Shown here: piece after piece, positions 1 to 12,576 of the stretch
Numbering within the stretch: position 1 is the stretch's first letter
Layout: each line of letters begins with the position of its first letter
DNA from: Aaosphaeria pasadenensis
Lineage: Eukaryota > Ascomycota > Dothideomycetes > Pleosporales
Reading direction: 5' to 3'
Length of the DNA: 64,000 nt
Assembly: GCA_022813625.1 (NCBI GenBank)
Contig: JAKLMB010000012.1
Location: forward strand, 620,001 to 684,000
Notes under the pieces: model-generated
Database searches by the model: none
The model's input: only the letters and a program-made list of their open reading frames with translations
Told to the model about the DNA's origin: nothing
Made by a program: the position numbers and the translations under genes

Positions 1-1908
1 CAACACTTACGAGTACATTGTTGTTGGCACTGGGCCAGGAGGAGCACCGCTTGCTGCCAATCTTGCTCGCGCCGGGCACTCGGTCTTGGTCCTCGAGGCG
101 GGTGACGATCAGACCGAGAATGTGAATGTCTCGCAGTGGCTCAACTTCAATGCTGCTGGCAATGATCCCGCGACTAGATGGGATTTCTTTGTCAAACATT
201 CTGATGACGAAGCGAGAGAGGCGAGGTATAAGCATAGGACCTGGCGAAAGACGGATGGCGGATTTTATGTTGGTACTGAGCCTCCACAGGGAGCGAAGCC
301 TCTTGGTATCGTATGTCACTGATCTGCTACTTTGTAATTACGATTTCGCGAATACTGACAATCAGTAAGTACTATCCCCGCGCTGGAACTCTAGGAGGAT
401 GTGCAATGCACAACGGTTGCTTGACGATGAACCCAAATGACCTCGACTGGGATGAGATCGCGGAGACCACTGGCGATGATTCCTGGTCTGCTGAGAACAT
501 GCGCAAGTATCTTGTCAAACTTGAGAAGGTCCATTACAACAGCTCATATGAGCATGGCCATGACGGATGGCTCGACATGACGATGCTTGATCCAGGGTTC
601 ACTACTTCGGCCGATGCTAAAGATTTGAGTCAAAAGGCTGCCGTAGCTGCTGGCTACTCTGCTGCAGACACCTCCAAGCTTCTGGCGAGAGACATGAATG
701 GAGACCAGCCAAATCGTGACAATCTGGTAGGTCCATTTGGCGGTGTCAGCCACATTAATCCTAATGGACGGCGTTCGTCCCCTGGCTACTATCTCCGAGA
801 CACAGTAGCAGAGAAGAAGTACCCCATCACTCTCTCGTTAGATACACTAGCCACCAAGATCATCTTCAACAAAAACGGAACGAAACCCAAGGCTATTGGC
901 GTCGAGTTCCTCCAAGGAAAGAGCTTGTACAGTGCCGACCCTCGGCATAACCCCTCCCAGAAGGGAACCCCAGGCTCAGCGTATGCTTCGAAGGAGGTAA
1001 TCATTTCAGGAGGTGCCTTCAACTCACCTCAGCTTCTCCTCCTGTCTGGCATTGGTCCCGCAGCACACCTCAAGAAGTTCGATATTCCCGTCGTCAAAGA
1101 CCTGCCAGGCGTCGGCCAGTCCGTGGCTGATAACTACGAGGCGGGCATCCTGTCGCTCGCAAGCCGCGCCGTCACTGGGCAGGGAGAGATCTTCCCCAAT
1201 TTCTGGAAGACCAGCGTTGGTAAGATCCGTGACATCTATATGTGGTGTGGATCCTTTGCATTCGAGGGATTCTGGCCTGGGTACGTTTCACCTCTACATG
1301 CCTTTGGGATATCATACATTAAGGCCAATGACATACTAACATGAACATCCAGCTTCCCCAACATCCCCCCGTACTTCAACGGAACCTACGGACCCAAGCA
1401 GTACGAATGCGCGCTCGTGCACATGAACCCGCGCTCCCAAGCCGGCGTCGTCGAACTCCAGTCCACCGACCCTCGCGCGGTCCCCGCCATCAACCTCAAC
1501 TTCTTCAAGGAAAAAGGCTCGGACAAGGATCTCACGTCCATCCTCGAAGGCATCGAGTGGGTGCGCTCCTGGCTCGTAAAAGCTAACTCCTCGTCGCCCA
1601 ACTCGCTCGGTCCGTTCCAAGAGCTACACCCTTGTGAGGGCGAGATCGGGAAGCAGAATTGTACGGAGAAGGCGCAGAAGACGTACTTGAAGGAGCAGGC
1701 GTATAGTCACCATGCTACGAGCAGTTGCCGTATTGGTGCGGATCGCGATAAGGGTGCGGTGTTGGATAGTAAGTTTAGGGTTAGGGGTGTGGAGGGACTG
1801 AGGGTCGTGGATGCGAGTTCGTTCCCTAAGGTCCCTGGTGGGTTTCCTATTCTGCCGACTATGATGTTGTCGGAGAAGGCTAGTGAGATCTTGATCAAGG
1901 GATTGTGA
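1..1908 (+). CDS. GMC-family FAD oxidoreductase (5' end outside window)
   Basis: Flavin-dependent alcohol/sugar oxidoreductase of the glucose-methanol-choline family; the substrate cannot be told from sequence. Exons are <1-310, 370-1280 and 1353-1908 (introns 59 and 72 bp), leaving 591 visible residues in frame from base 2. The fragment opens just before the FAD-binding GTGPGG loop and has the usual LVLEAG strand after it. The first GMC signature (PRAGTLGG...NG) follows intron 1 and the second (SGGAFNSPQLLLLSGIGP) lies near 1006-1060. The catalytic His is expected in HATSSC near 1710. The C-terminal signature reads GGFPILPT where many family members have an Asn or His. The N-terminus and any signal peptide are missing, so location is unknown. 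The family call is secure. Confidence 0.9.
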
Positions 1909-3058
1909 GTTGATCCTACGGGTACAGATAGATGTGGATGCCAACGGATATGGGTAGACAGTTTTGTGGGAATGTGCGCAAGAAAAGCTAGTGGTGTCAT
2001 TATTTGTGCTTGAAATTTACACTTTGCGCCATATCTTGAACTATATCCCATGATATCTTGATTCCCACATCGGCAAAGAACGTTGAACGCGGTCAGACAC
2101 GTAGTCACGTGATAGTCTCGTTCACTGACTCGGAGAATGTAGTACTGGCATGGGTCCTCCTTCTCCACCGATTTTTTGTGAGCTATATGTGCTACATCAA
2201 AGTTTACGTTAGTAACAGAAAAGGAAACACATAGGTCAGACAAGTACGGAGTACAAAATGTTCATTGCAGGATTGCATATTTGATCTTGTCTAACCTTCA
2301 TCCATACCCGTTCAAGCTGAAGCTGCACACAAGACATACGCCACTGCATGCTTGAATAGGCTTGGCTTTTTGCCAGAAATCTCGTAGATTTATGCTATCT
2401 ACGAGGCAAATCGAGTATACATACAAGGTACAAAAACGGTACTTCGCATAGCGGTATCCGCTCGATGTAGATCGAAACCTTGACATGAGTCAACATATCC
2501 TTCATCATCCCAGGAGACAATCGGCAGATTGCCCTTCTATTCCTCTGTTGCCGGCCTGAAAGTGGAAGGAGCACGCAAGTCCATCACCCTTGCCGAGCCT
2601 TGGCCTGCACCTTCCCCGCCCATTCAACCTCCAGTAACTATCGCCCATGTAGAAGCACATATCCAACGTCATTGACAAGGTTACCCTCAACGACTCGTCT
2701 CTGCAGGTATCCTGACGCTACCTGCAAAGTACCCCGCTCCGTACCCATCATTGATGGGACTATCGCTAAGGAAGGAAGCTCCGTAATATACAAAAAGCGA
2801 CAATCATGCTTCTACTGTCGCTGTTGCTGGACGATAATGCGGCGTGACCGGGTATTGCGAGGGGGCTCGGGTTACGCTGGTGTTCAATTTTGATGCGGGA
2901 TGGATGCGATTGGGTGATTTAATCCTGGCGGTATAAGAAGAACCTGATCCCCCAGACAATCTGGCGGTGCGCGACTCGGCTTGTTCAATAGTCTTTTCGT
3001 GGCTGTTCTTTCGCTATCTTGGGTGCAGAACCTGTCGACTCTCGTTGGGTTGGAAAAC
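1909..3058. other. Intergenic, same-strand gap
   Basis: This 1.15 kb lies between the GMC gene and the carboxypeptidase and holds no open frame with recognisable protein features. It should contain the first gene's 3' UTR and the second gene's promoter. One exact copy of the 9-mer TACGGAGTA lies at 2245-2253. Confidence 0.6.
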
Positions 3059-5311
3059 ATGTTCCACAGAGGCATCTCAGCAATTGCAGCACTCAGTGCT
3101 TTCTGCGGGGTTGTGCACGGCCAATTCCCTCCTCCGCTTGAAGGAGTCAAAGTGCTCGATTCGAGGATCGAAGACGGTATTAAGATTAGCTACAAAGAGG
3201 TCCGTGGGCTCGCTGTGATGCTGGGTGTTCATTTGCAGCTGACAATGGATCTTAGAACGATCTCTGCGAGACCACAGATGGCGTGAGGAGCTACTCGGGA
3301 TACGTCAAGCTTCCTGCGGGCAGTCTTGATGATCTCGGCGTGAGAAACCAGACATATGAAATCAACACGTTCTTTTGGTTCTTCGAGTCCAGGAAAGATC
3401 CTGAGAATGCACCATTGTCCATCTGGATGAATGGCGGGCCTGTAGGTCAACGCCTTGCAGCCAGACTATGCTAGCTACTAACAACCGCATTAGGGAAGTA
3501 GTTCAATGCTTGGTTTGATGCGCGAGCTTGGCCCTTGCTTCGTCCATTCCGATTCCAATTCGACCTATCTAAATGAGTGGTCATGGAACAATGAAGGTAG
3601 GTGCAATGATCTAATTGAACCCATGCTCCGGCTAAGAATATCTCAGTCAACATGCTCTTCCTCGACCAGCCCGTCCAAGTTGGTTTGAGTTACGATACTC
3701 TCACCAATGTTACTGTTTCGTCGTACACGGGCTCAGAAGGCGTCGAGGTTGCAGACTTCTCAGACGGGGTTCCAGAGCAGAACAACACCTTTTATGTCGG
3801 TACATACGGAAGCCAAAACCGCAATTCTACTACCCAGGGCACCGAGAACTCCGCACGAGCTCTCTGGCATTTTGCTCAAGTCTGGTTTCAAGAGTTTCCC
3901 GGATACAAGCCCAATGATAACCGGATTTCCATCTCCACCGAATCGTACGGCGGCCGCTATGGGCCGGCGTTCGCTGCATACTTCCAAGAGCAGAACGAGC
4001 GCATCTTGAACGGCACCTGGGATGAGGAGGGCCAAACACATATCCTGCATCTGGACACTCTACTCATCATCAACGGATGTATTGACCGACTCGTCCAATG
4101 GCCTGGCTATCCTCAGATGGCATACAACAACTCTTACGGCATTAAGGCTATCAACGAATCCAGGTACAATGAAGTACTAGAGAGTCTCAATGGCGAGAAC
4201 GGTTGCTTAGCCCAGATCGAACAGTGTCGTAACCTCAGTCTAGCATACGATCCCACCAATCAAGGATTCAACACTTCCGTCAACAAGGTGTGCCAGGCGG
4301 CTGAAACGTTCTGCACCGAAAATATCCGAGATCCATATTTCGATGCTGATTTGAATTACTATGATGTCTCTGCGCCTTCTGCGGCATCGTATCCACCACC
4401 CTGGTATGCTGGGTGGCTGAATCAGCCACATGTTCAACAAGGCCTCGGTGTTCCCTTAAATTGGACCCAATCGAACTCCGCTGTCTCACAGGCGTTTAGA
4501 GGCATTGGTGATTACCCTCGCCCGGGATGGAAGGAAGATTTGGCGTATCTGCTAGATTCCGGCATCAAGGTCGCACTTGTGTACGGCGACCGAGACTACG
4601 GTAAGTACCTCGCCAACATTGATACATAAGTCCAGTCGCTTAAGAATCATCATAGCCTGCAATTGGTACGGCGGTGAGCTCCTCTCCCTAGCCATCGAGC
4701 ACGAATTCTCAGAGGAGTTCCGTGCATCAGGCTACACAGACGTCGTCGTCAACGGCACCTACGTTGGCGGTCAAGTCCGCCAGTACGGCAATTTGTCTTT
4801 CACTCGTGTCTATCAAGCCGGTCACGAAGTCCCAGCATATCAACCCGAAACCGCATTCAAGATCTTCCAACGAGCGCTCTTCAATTTTGACATCGCCACC
4901 GGCAATGTCTCGACCACGGAGAATCCGGACTACTCGACTGAAGGCCCAGAAAACGTCTTCAACATCACGAACGAAGCCATCCCTATGCCTGGTGCGCAAT
5001 GTTACGTCCTCGATAAGGACCAATGCACGCCGGAGCAATGGGAGTCCGTGGAAAACGGCTCGGCATTGGTGAGGAACTGGATTGTCGTTGATGGAAACAC
5101 AACCTTCCTATTTCCGGATTTGAACGGCACAACGGGCAATGAGGCCCAACCGTCTGGAAGCCCAACCGCATCTTTGCCAAGTCCATCCGCAACGTCATCC
5201 CAAACGCCTCCTGCGGAACCTAACGCTGCGGCTCTGAGGTTCGGCCCGTCGGGTGGGGCTTCAAGTGCTGTGTTGACGGCTGTGTTGGGAAGTTTGGTCG
5301 TCATGCTTTAA
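3059..5311 (+). CDS. Secreted serine carboxypeptidase (S10), probably GPI-anchored
   Basis: Exopeptidase removing C-terminal amino acids, expected at the cell surface. Exons are 3059-3199, 3256-3441, 3494-3596, 3647-4600 and 4656-5311 (introns 50-56 bp), giving 679 residues. The ATG at 3059 was chosen because it opens a 20-residue signal peptide ending at a VHG-Q cleavage site; an upstream in-frame ATG at 2981 would bury it. The oxyanion-side NGGPGSSS is rebuilt across intron 2. The nucleophile Ser sits in TESYGG (normally GESYGG), the Asp in GDRDYACNW across intron 4 and the His in AGHEVPAY. Many N-glycosylation sequons are present. The end is Ser/Pro-rich and then hydrophobic, as in GPI signals. 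It resembles the carboxypeptidase S1 group of filamentous fungi. Confidence 0.93.
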
Positions 5312-6036
5312 TGATGGAGACGCAACGACTGTAGGAAAGGGAATGGGCTGGCGTGATTTACACAAAATATAGGCCTAGTAATGATAAATATGATAAGTAC
5401 TCAGTATAACACAAAACGTACTCCACAAAGTTCAACCTGAAGTCATAGTCTCTCCTCTTTAAAATCCCATCCCACCTTACTAATCTCCAAAAACCAATCA
5501 TGCCCATATATACTGTCAATAACACTAAAATACCACACTACTGAGCTCACAATTCAGAATACCATCAATAACAAATCCATCGAATAGAAACTTTCAGAGC
5601 ATCCGGCACCCCACCATCCCCCAAAGCCCACGCCACCGCAATCCACCACTCCTACCTTTCCTGCATACTTCCCGATGGCAAGTTCACCGATATCCGTAAT
5701 TGCGAGTCTAGTCCCGTCGTTCGAATGCTGTATGACATAGAAAGATCGACAGGGTCCAGTGATTATAGCGCAGATCGCGTTCGAGACGGTCGATGGGGGG
5801 GTTTCGTACAACACCACCCATCTCATCGAACGAGTTGTACGACAGCGAGTTTTTTCTACACCTAACTACCATTCCAAGATGTATGTATATAAATACAATA
5901 TCAGAGCAAACAAATACTTAAACGTACGATACAAATCGAAACTCGTTCGCGAAAACGAAGGACCGTAAATTGATCACTTCTTGGCGTCATAGCATACTTC
6001 AACCGTCGCCAGATACATCTCAAGTAATAAAGCAAC
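5312..6036. other. Intergenic, same-strand gap
   Basis: This is 725 bp of mostly AT-rich sequence after the carboxypeptidase. A 90-codon minus-strand frame at 5554-5826 has no recognisable features, and I see no gene here. Confidence 0.5.
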
Positions 6037-6625
6037 ATGGCGAAGGTTCCAATCGTGATCGCGGGCAGGAACCCCGATATCACGAAGGCGGTTAGGGAGG
6101 CTGTTTGGCCGGACTATGATGGTGAGTTCTACATTGTCTACCTACCTCGACAAATTCCCCGCGGAAAAATGTGTCCACGTGACACGTCATTCACTCTTTC
6201 CAAAGACAAAAGGATGCAAAGTACGATAACTAATGAATTGCCACGACGTAGTAATCCACATAATCCTCGACCCGCAGTCCGGCGCCAAAGACCTGCCCTC
6301 CCTCATCTCCGGCAACCCCCTCTCCCCTTCATCAAACCCAGGAAGTCAAAACTACACCAAGCCGCCCGTCGCCGTCGCGCTGGGCGGAGGCTACGACGAC
6401 GAGGCGTTCGAACTCATCAAATCGGCTTGCAGCACGAAGAACGCGGACGGGAGGGTCGTGGCGTGGCTACGGCACGATAAGAGTGGGTTGACGGAGGGTC
6501 CACCGTTGAGCGATGCGGATGCGTTTGGGAGGTGGATTGCGGAGAGGATGAGGGGGGTTTTGGATGGGATTAAGGTTGGGGAGGGGGATGGGACGGGATG
6601 GGAGGGGGAGGTTTTCATGTTTTGA
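6037..6625 (+). CDS. Small conserved-looking protein of unknown function
   Basis: I do not recognise the family. Two exons, 6037-6121 and 6252-6625, are joined over a 130 bp intron (GTGAGT donor, CGTAG acceptor) and give 152 residues. The N-terminus (VPIVIAGRNPDITKAV) followed after the junction by VIHIILDP looks like alternating beta strands and helix of a Rossmann-like fold. A further strand-loop, VAVALGGGYDDEAF, may bind a ligand. There is no signal peptide or membrane segment. Codon usage is strongly third-position biased in exon 2, which supports real coding. The stop is 106 bp from the COQ8 stop on the other strand, so the two genes converge. The function is not inferred. Confidence 0.7.
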
Positions 6626-6731
6626 AATGCCGTGGTTTTGTTATGTGTGTTATGATATGATGTTCTCATGATTTAATGTGGTTTACAGATATCTATATAA
6701 TACATGGTTTTACGAGTACAATGTGGTTTGA

Positions 6732-9515
6732 TCATACATCTTTTGGGGAAGTGGGCTGTTTGAGAGCGCCGCCGCGATGGTATGTAGCCACCGCGTTCTG
6801 GAAAAGCACTTTGCACGGGACTCTGCTGCCCAGCTTCGCGCAGAGGAGGAAGGCTCCGCTGAGTTTTCGGTGGAGGCTGTAGGTTTCCTCTGGTGGCGGT
6901 GCGAGGCGTTCTCTCAGCATGACTGGGACCAGGCTTCGCACTCGGTCAGTGATTGTCTGGTCGCTGAAATCGTAGACGTCAGGTCCGTTGGCGTCAAACG
7001 GCTCGGCGAGTGTGAGGACGGACTGGATATGTGCGTCAAGCATTGTTGGAGATTCGGCGCCGGTGAGGTATCCGAGCTCGATTGAGAGGTCGCGGATAGC
7101 GTCCTTATCACCCTTGGATGCCCCGATGAGAACGTTGACATAGGGGTCAACGAATTTATCTGGGTATTCACGGCTTGCGCCGAAGTCTAGGAGTTCGATC
7201 TTTTGTTTTTCGGCGTTGAAGAGGAAGTTGGTCCAGTTGGGATCCGTTTGCATAAGTTTGAACTCGACGATCTCTCGCAGGCAAAGGCGCAGGATTTGTG
7301 TTCCGATCCAATCTCTTTGGTCTTGAGTTAATGAGCGAAGCTTCGTAACGCCTACACCATCCATGAGCTCTGCAGTTAGAACTTCGGGTCCACAGGCTTC
7401 AGGGAAGACTTTCGGAACAATGAATGCGTCGGTGTCATCGGATAACAGCTCGCGGAATCGTTGCTGGTATTCTGCTTCTCTTGTATAGTTGCACTCCCAT
7501 CCTAGCTCAAGTCGAGCATTAGCAATGGTTTTATCGAGATACATTCCCGATGGCAGTAGGCGAGAGGCGGTGAGAAGGATCGACAGATTGTTCAAATCAG
7601 AATCAATTGAAGTTGCGACTCCAGGATACTGAACCTTAACTGCCACAGGCTGTCCGGTGGAGCGCAAGGTAGCTTTGTGGACTTGGCCAATCGATGCTGC
7701 TGCAATGGGAACGTCTTCGAAAGTCTCGAATAGATCACGCCAGTCAGGACCAAGGTTCTTAGTGAGCACTTTGTTGCGTTGGCTGGCCGGCATGTAGTCG
7801 GCGCTGTCCTGGACTCTTTGCAGAACTTCGTGAATTTCTGGTGGAAGCATCTTGATATCTTTCGGAAATCAGCACACGTTTATCATTTCAACAAGACCGC
7901 CATACCTTGGAGACTGATCATCTGCCCGAGCTTCAGAGCAGCTCCACGCATGCGCGAGAGCTTCGCTACAAGAATCTCAATGTTTCCTGGGCTCAACATC
8001 AAAGACCCGCCGGCTGCGGCCGCCGTTCCTGTTGCGCGTCGAAGAGACTCTCCCACGGCTCCCAGAGCCATACTAGTACCGAGGCCAGCGTACTGCCAGA
8101 GCCGACCGAATCTCGAAGACGGCACCCGGGACTCTCGCAGCTCGTACGCTGCTCTTCGTGGTTCAGTGCTTATTTCTCCGGTAATCTGCGATCCCGCTGT
8201 CAGTACATCAGCATATCTCGCGAAAACAATAATGCAATGTTTAGCTTACCTCAGAGACAGAAGCAGGCGACGACTCCGCATCCTTTGCCAGCTCTGATGC
8301 GAAATCATGCATCTCCTTTTCTGTTGCGCTTTGCGGCTCTTGAAGGGGTGATTCTGGTGTTGATGGAGTCTTCTGATCACTGGTACGAACGTTGAATGTA
8401 TCTTGGTCATGCCCCTGGGCTGTTCGAGTATGATCGTAAGGAGTTTTGCCAGCGCCCTTAAGATCAAGCTCAGGTTTCGGAGCGTACGGATTGCCACCAA
8501 GCATTCTGGATACACGTTTGGTGCGAAAAACGTCTGTATTTACGCCCTCGGGGATCTGCTCTTGCTCTGGGACTGCCACTTCATGTGGCAACTGCTCGCG
8601 TTGAAGTTCTTCCTGGCCGGGCTCGGGGGTTGAGTAGAATACGTCTTGATTCAATCGACCGTCATCTACATGGTCATCACTCTCCTGTTTGTCCGCTGTA
8701 CTTTTGGGTATTTGTTCGCGTGGGAGCGAAGATGGCTCCGATTTCGTCTCTTTGCTTCTTGCGTAGAAGACATCTCGATCGTGGCCTTTTTGGAGCTCTG
8801 CCTCCTGAGGAGTGGGTGATACGTGCTGGATCGTGTCGACGCCGGAAAGTGTATATTGCCCTTTATCACTGGTTGAGTCGCCTCGAAGAGATCCGGAAGG
8901 TTTGCCTGGTAACGGAATAGTTGATCGCGTGGATTCCGTTGGCTTGATGACTTCGTCCGCATTGCTCCCTTGATGTTGCTCCTCCGCTAGAGGCTGTTTC
9001 GGCGGCTCCGGCACTGATCTCTCCGAGAAAGTATCCTTCCCTTGCAATCCGTCATCCAAAGTGACTCCCTCGGAGGGTATGGTCCCATCAGCCAATGGCG
9101 AACGTTTAGCCTTCTCTTGTTGAACATCCAATTCACCCTCCGCCGGTGGCTCAGCCTTAGTATTTTCATCTGATCGATCGTAATGATGATCTTGCTCTAG
9201 TCCAGCCTTAACATCCCCATGAGGCCTTTCGCCTTGTACAGTGTCCTTGCGGGGAATGTCTCCATCGTTGCGGGCCGTTTGAGATGACGTAGTAGATGTG
9301 TACGAAGGTTTATCTTCGTTAAAGCGTTTCGAGAGGGCGATGGCGGCTTGCGCAGTGAGCGTGACGCGATCGGTCTGGTTTTTCACGGCTTTAGCTAAGG
9401 TCGATGTCCTGTTGTAGACATCGAGTTGTTGCGAGCGAAGGGCGACATGCTTCGAAGCGATCGATTTCGAGGCATTGAACAGTTTTGCGGCGTCAACGAG
9501 CCGCCTGCCAGCCAT
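6732..9515 (-). CDS. COQ8: Atypical protein kinase COQ8 (ABC1/ADCK family)
   Basis: Mitochondrial UbiB-family atypical kinase/ATPase needed for coenzyme Q biosynthesis. Minus-strand exons in transcript order are 9515-8250, 8185-7906 and 7858-6732 (introns 64 and 47 bp), giving 890 residues. The diagnostic KxGQ motif (KLGQ) is at about 507-510, the Ala-rich loop AAASIGQ at 568 and the lysine in VAVKVQYPG near 590. The catalytic segment QTDPNWTNF is at 719 and DFG at 740. Residues 1-430 form a long hydrophilic extension absent from yeast and bacterial proteins, with short DVFY-like motifs repeated in it. The first residues (MAGRRLVDAAKLFN) suit a mitochondrial presequence. The 5' end faces NTA1 across 528 bp, so the two probably share a promoter region. 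Confidence 0.95.
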
Positions 9516-10043
9516 TGGGATGATTCAGAATGTGTCAATTGCGAGGACGCATCGCGGAAGCACACAAAAGATAGCAGTGTGCCGCTGATGTGAGAATAAG
9601 AGAATGCAATAAAATGTCGCGCTCACACGACGCAGCGAAAACCATCAGGTCCCGCGTCATAGCTTGATGAGGCTAAAGGCGAGGATCTACGCGCCGACTG
9701 CCCTGTGATTGGCTGGGCACCCGTCGCGACGGCCTAGACTCCTTGAGGAAACTGTCCACTTCAATTCACCTCTGCCGCTCCGATAGCGCTGACCCTCCAA
9801 CCTCCGTTGAATCGTGAGATTGTGGTTGTTATTGGATTGAAGACATATCAGCTGATTGTTTGGCTGAAAACACCGCTGGAGATTGGTTCACGTACATAGC
9901 CAGGTTGGAAGGGAAACGGGCGAACAAGCGACGTTCTTTATATCCGCAAATAACACACGAGACAACAGGTGCCCGAACAATGGAGTTCTGAGCGTGTTAC
10001 AATTAGACTCGCCCCATATACGCCCCATTAACGAACCTCCAAC
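9516..10043. promoter_or_regulatory. Divergent promoter region between COQ8 and NTA1-like gene
   Basis: The 528 bp separates two start codons pointing away from each other and must hold both promoters. I see no obvious TATA element in a convincing position and no open frame of note. The assignment rests on gene layout alone. Confidence 0.6.
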
Positions 10044-11193
10044 ATGATAGTAGCTTGCCTCCAGTTCTCCCCTGAGCTCGGAAAGGTTCAGGAGAACATA
10101 CGAAAGGCCGATCAGATTCTCCAACGGACTGCAATCCCGGCGAATATCGACTGGATCATCTTGCCTGAACTGGCTTTCACAGGTACGATATTTTCCTTTT
10201 CCATTGTCGTTGCACTTCATTGGTATTGTTATATATACGCATCTCTTCATGTGACGGCCTCTGCTTGATACCTCGGGTAACATGACACCCGAAGAAGTAA
10301 TCTCGAGCAGAGAGGCGACCGAGCGTTTTTATGGGGACATGAGTACGAAGCATACCAACCGTCATCTAACAATTGGATTCAATTTAAATCCGACGGGCGT
10401 ACATGCAGGCAGCGCATGCAAAGCGGCGGCGCAGATCAAAGAGGTCCAAACACTGACACCAAACGCAGGTTACGACTTCCACTCGCTTGAAGAAATAAAG
10501 CCCTTCCTGGAACCCACCACCTCAGGAATAAGCACACACTGGGCCATACAGGTAGCCGCCCATTACAAGTGTCACGTAACAGTCGGGTATCCCGAAATCA
10601 CGACCACAGACCCTCCGGTGCAGTACAACAGCACAGTGACCGTCTCCCCGCAAGGAACCATTTTAGCCAATTACCACAAAGCATTCCTGTACTACACCGA
10701 CGAGACATGGTCGGCCGAAGGTCCAACGGGGTTCTTTTCCGGTCCGCTGGGTGCGTTGGGTCAGGTGACGCTGGGGATTTGCATGGATATCAATCCGTAC
10801 AAGTTCACTGCGCCGTGGACGGACTATGAGTTTGCGAATGCGGCGATCGAGAATGATACGTCTATCGTGTGCGTTTCGATGGCGTGGCTGTGCCATCTTT
10901 CGCCGGAGGAACTCATGACGGATCCGCATGTAATGGACCTGGCGACTGTGTCGTACTGGGTGGAGAGATTCCATCCCCTGGTTGGGAGATCGAATAGCGG
11001 ACCGGTTTATGTCATATTGGCGAACAGGTGCGGCATGGAGAAGGCGGTTTGTTATGCTGGGAGCAGCACCGTTCTGAAGATAGAGAATGGGGTGGTGAGC
11101 ATGTACGAGACGCTTGGGAAGAGCGAGGAGAAGTGTTTGGTGGTGGATCTGAATGAGCGACCGAAGTTCCAGGTGAGGAGTGCAGGCGCCTGA
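10044..11193 (+). CDS. NTA1: Protein N-terminal amidase (NTA1-like, nitrilase fold)
   Basis: Deamidates N-terminal Asn and Gln to acidic residues, feeding proteins into the Arg/N-degron pathway. Exons are 10044-10182 and 10469-11193, giving 287 residues. The join gives ELAFTG-YDF, matching the recalled yeast ELALTGYNF. Nitrilase catalytic residues are visible: Glu in LPELAF, Lys in NYHKAFLY and Cys in LGICMDINPYKF. FLEPTTSGIS is typical of this branch of the family. The intron of 286 bp is far longer than others here, and its last 187 bases (from 10282) form an ATG-started frame open into exon 2, so a start inside the intron is conceivable. The C-terminus is shorter than in yeast (457 residues). 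A further terminal exon cannot be excluded. Confidence 0.85.
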
Positions 11194-12576
11194 ATTCAAT
11201 TGATGGCATTCAAGGTTGATTGATTGCACATGACGGCTGGGTGGTGCTTGGGTGTTTATTGTATGTTTTAAGGGCAAGAACCGAAGTACCCGTTATACCA
11301 GGCATTATCTGGGGGTTCATACATTGCTTCGGGGAGGGGCGCATTGGTATTGTTCACGAGAAATGTAGTTACGCGAGATTATTCATGGGTATCATACGAG
11401 AAACGTTTCGAAGGCGATGCCGAACAATACGGAATGGCAACGTGATAGTGAACTTGAATGGCAAATTGGACAAACCGTGAACTAGGGTTTGGTTACCAGA
11501 GACGAATGAATGCGGCTTCTGATATCCCACGGCATTCCTCACGAGTTGATCAATAAGGTCGAATGTTGTGAAAACGTCATGTTCATTTGGACAAGCAAGT
11601 GCAATTCATTGACCACTGCCTAAATCCTTCATGTGTATCTCAGCCCCAAGCGCCAGATTCAATAGTTGTTAACCGGTGAGTATAATTCATACACGACCCG
11701 TGTGGGGAGAAGTTTTTGACTTTCGCCCCCACTACCGTACGCTTATGCCTCCACACATGATGTCCACCACCACACACCTAGATCCGCCCGCCGTTCGTGA
11801 TATCCATTCCCGTGCCGTTTTTGTTGAAGTTGAACTGATTTTGAAAAAGAGAGGGAAGATGGAGGGGCGAGTCGTTTATAGGCCGATACGGGTCTTGCGC
11901 CAGTGTCGTCGCTTAGCGTTGTACCTGAGAAATGAAAACGTTAGTCGCGGGCTTCAAAACCAGGAAGATCCTCTTTATCGTTGAGGCGGGATCAGGTGCA
12001 CCGCGGAGAGGAAGCGTACCGGATGGTGTTGTTCGTTCGGAGACGAATCCACTGAGGGATGGGGCGGTTCTGCTTCTGCGCTTTCGCAAGCTTCTGCTTG
12101 GTGCGGAAAGACTTGTGGCTCTGTGGAAAATGTCAGGAAATCCTGTTATAAAGTATATCGAGTGTCCATGGGCGAGGTGCGTACCGGCATCGTGACTGTG
12201 GGAATCTGTCGAAATGTCGAGGATGGTGTCGTTGCAAAAGTGAGTGTGGATGAGGCGTATTGAAATTCCTAGATTCTCTCGCTTCGGTGTGGGCGCCAAG
12301 AACGCTTGCCTACTTTTGGATACCGCTGACACTAATACGTTTTCGGACGCATCGTGACTTCCTCCATGTGAACCGTCTGGGTAAACAGTACAACATTTTT
12401 CCTTCATAGCAGTTGGCTTTCGTCACTTACACGAACCATTTTCCATTCTTAACGACAGGATTATTAGTGCAGTTTTACCTGTCAAACTTTCACTGCCTTT
12501 ATAACTATCGTGTTCTATTCTTGCAGCCAACTTACTGTCGCTTAGCTCTTAGCTGCGCTACACTCGGCATACGACT
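11194..12576. other. Intergenic, no gene seen
   Basis: This 1.4 kb lies between the NTA1-like gene and the broken BTB gene. Several frames of 80-160 codons overlap each other on both strands, but none shows a domain, a signal peptide or coding-type codon bias. Confidence 0.5.

Noticed and set aside
5554..5826. 90-codon minus-strand frame after the carboxypeptidase
   Set aside because: It has no recognisable motif, and its composition is like the AT-rich flank.
10282..10468. A middle exon in the NTA1-like gene
   Set aside because: Direct joining of 10182 to 10469 gives the conserved TG-Y junction. The intervening sequence has no counterpart in the recalled family.
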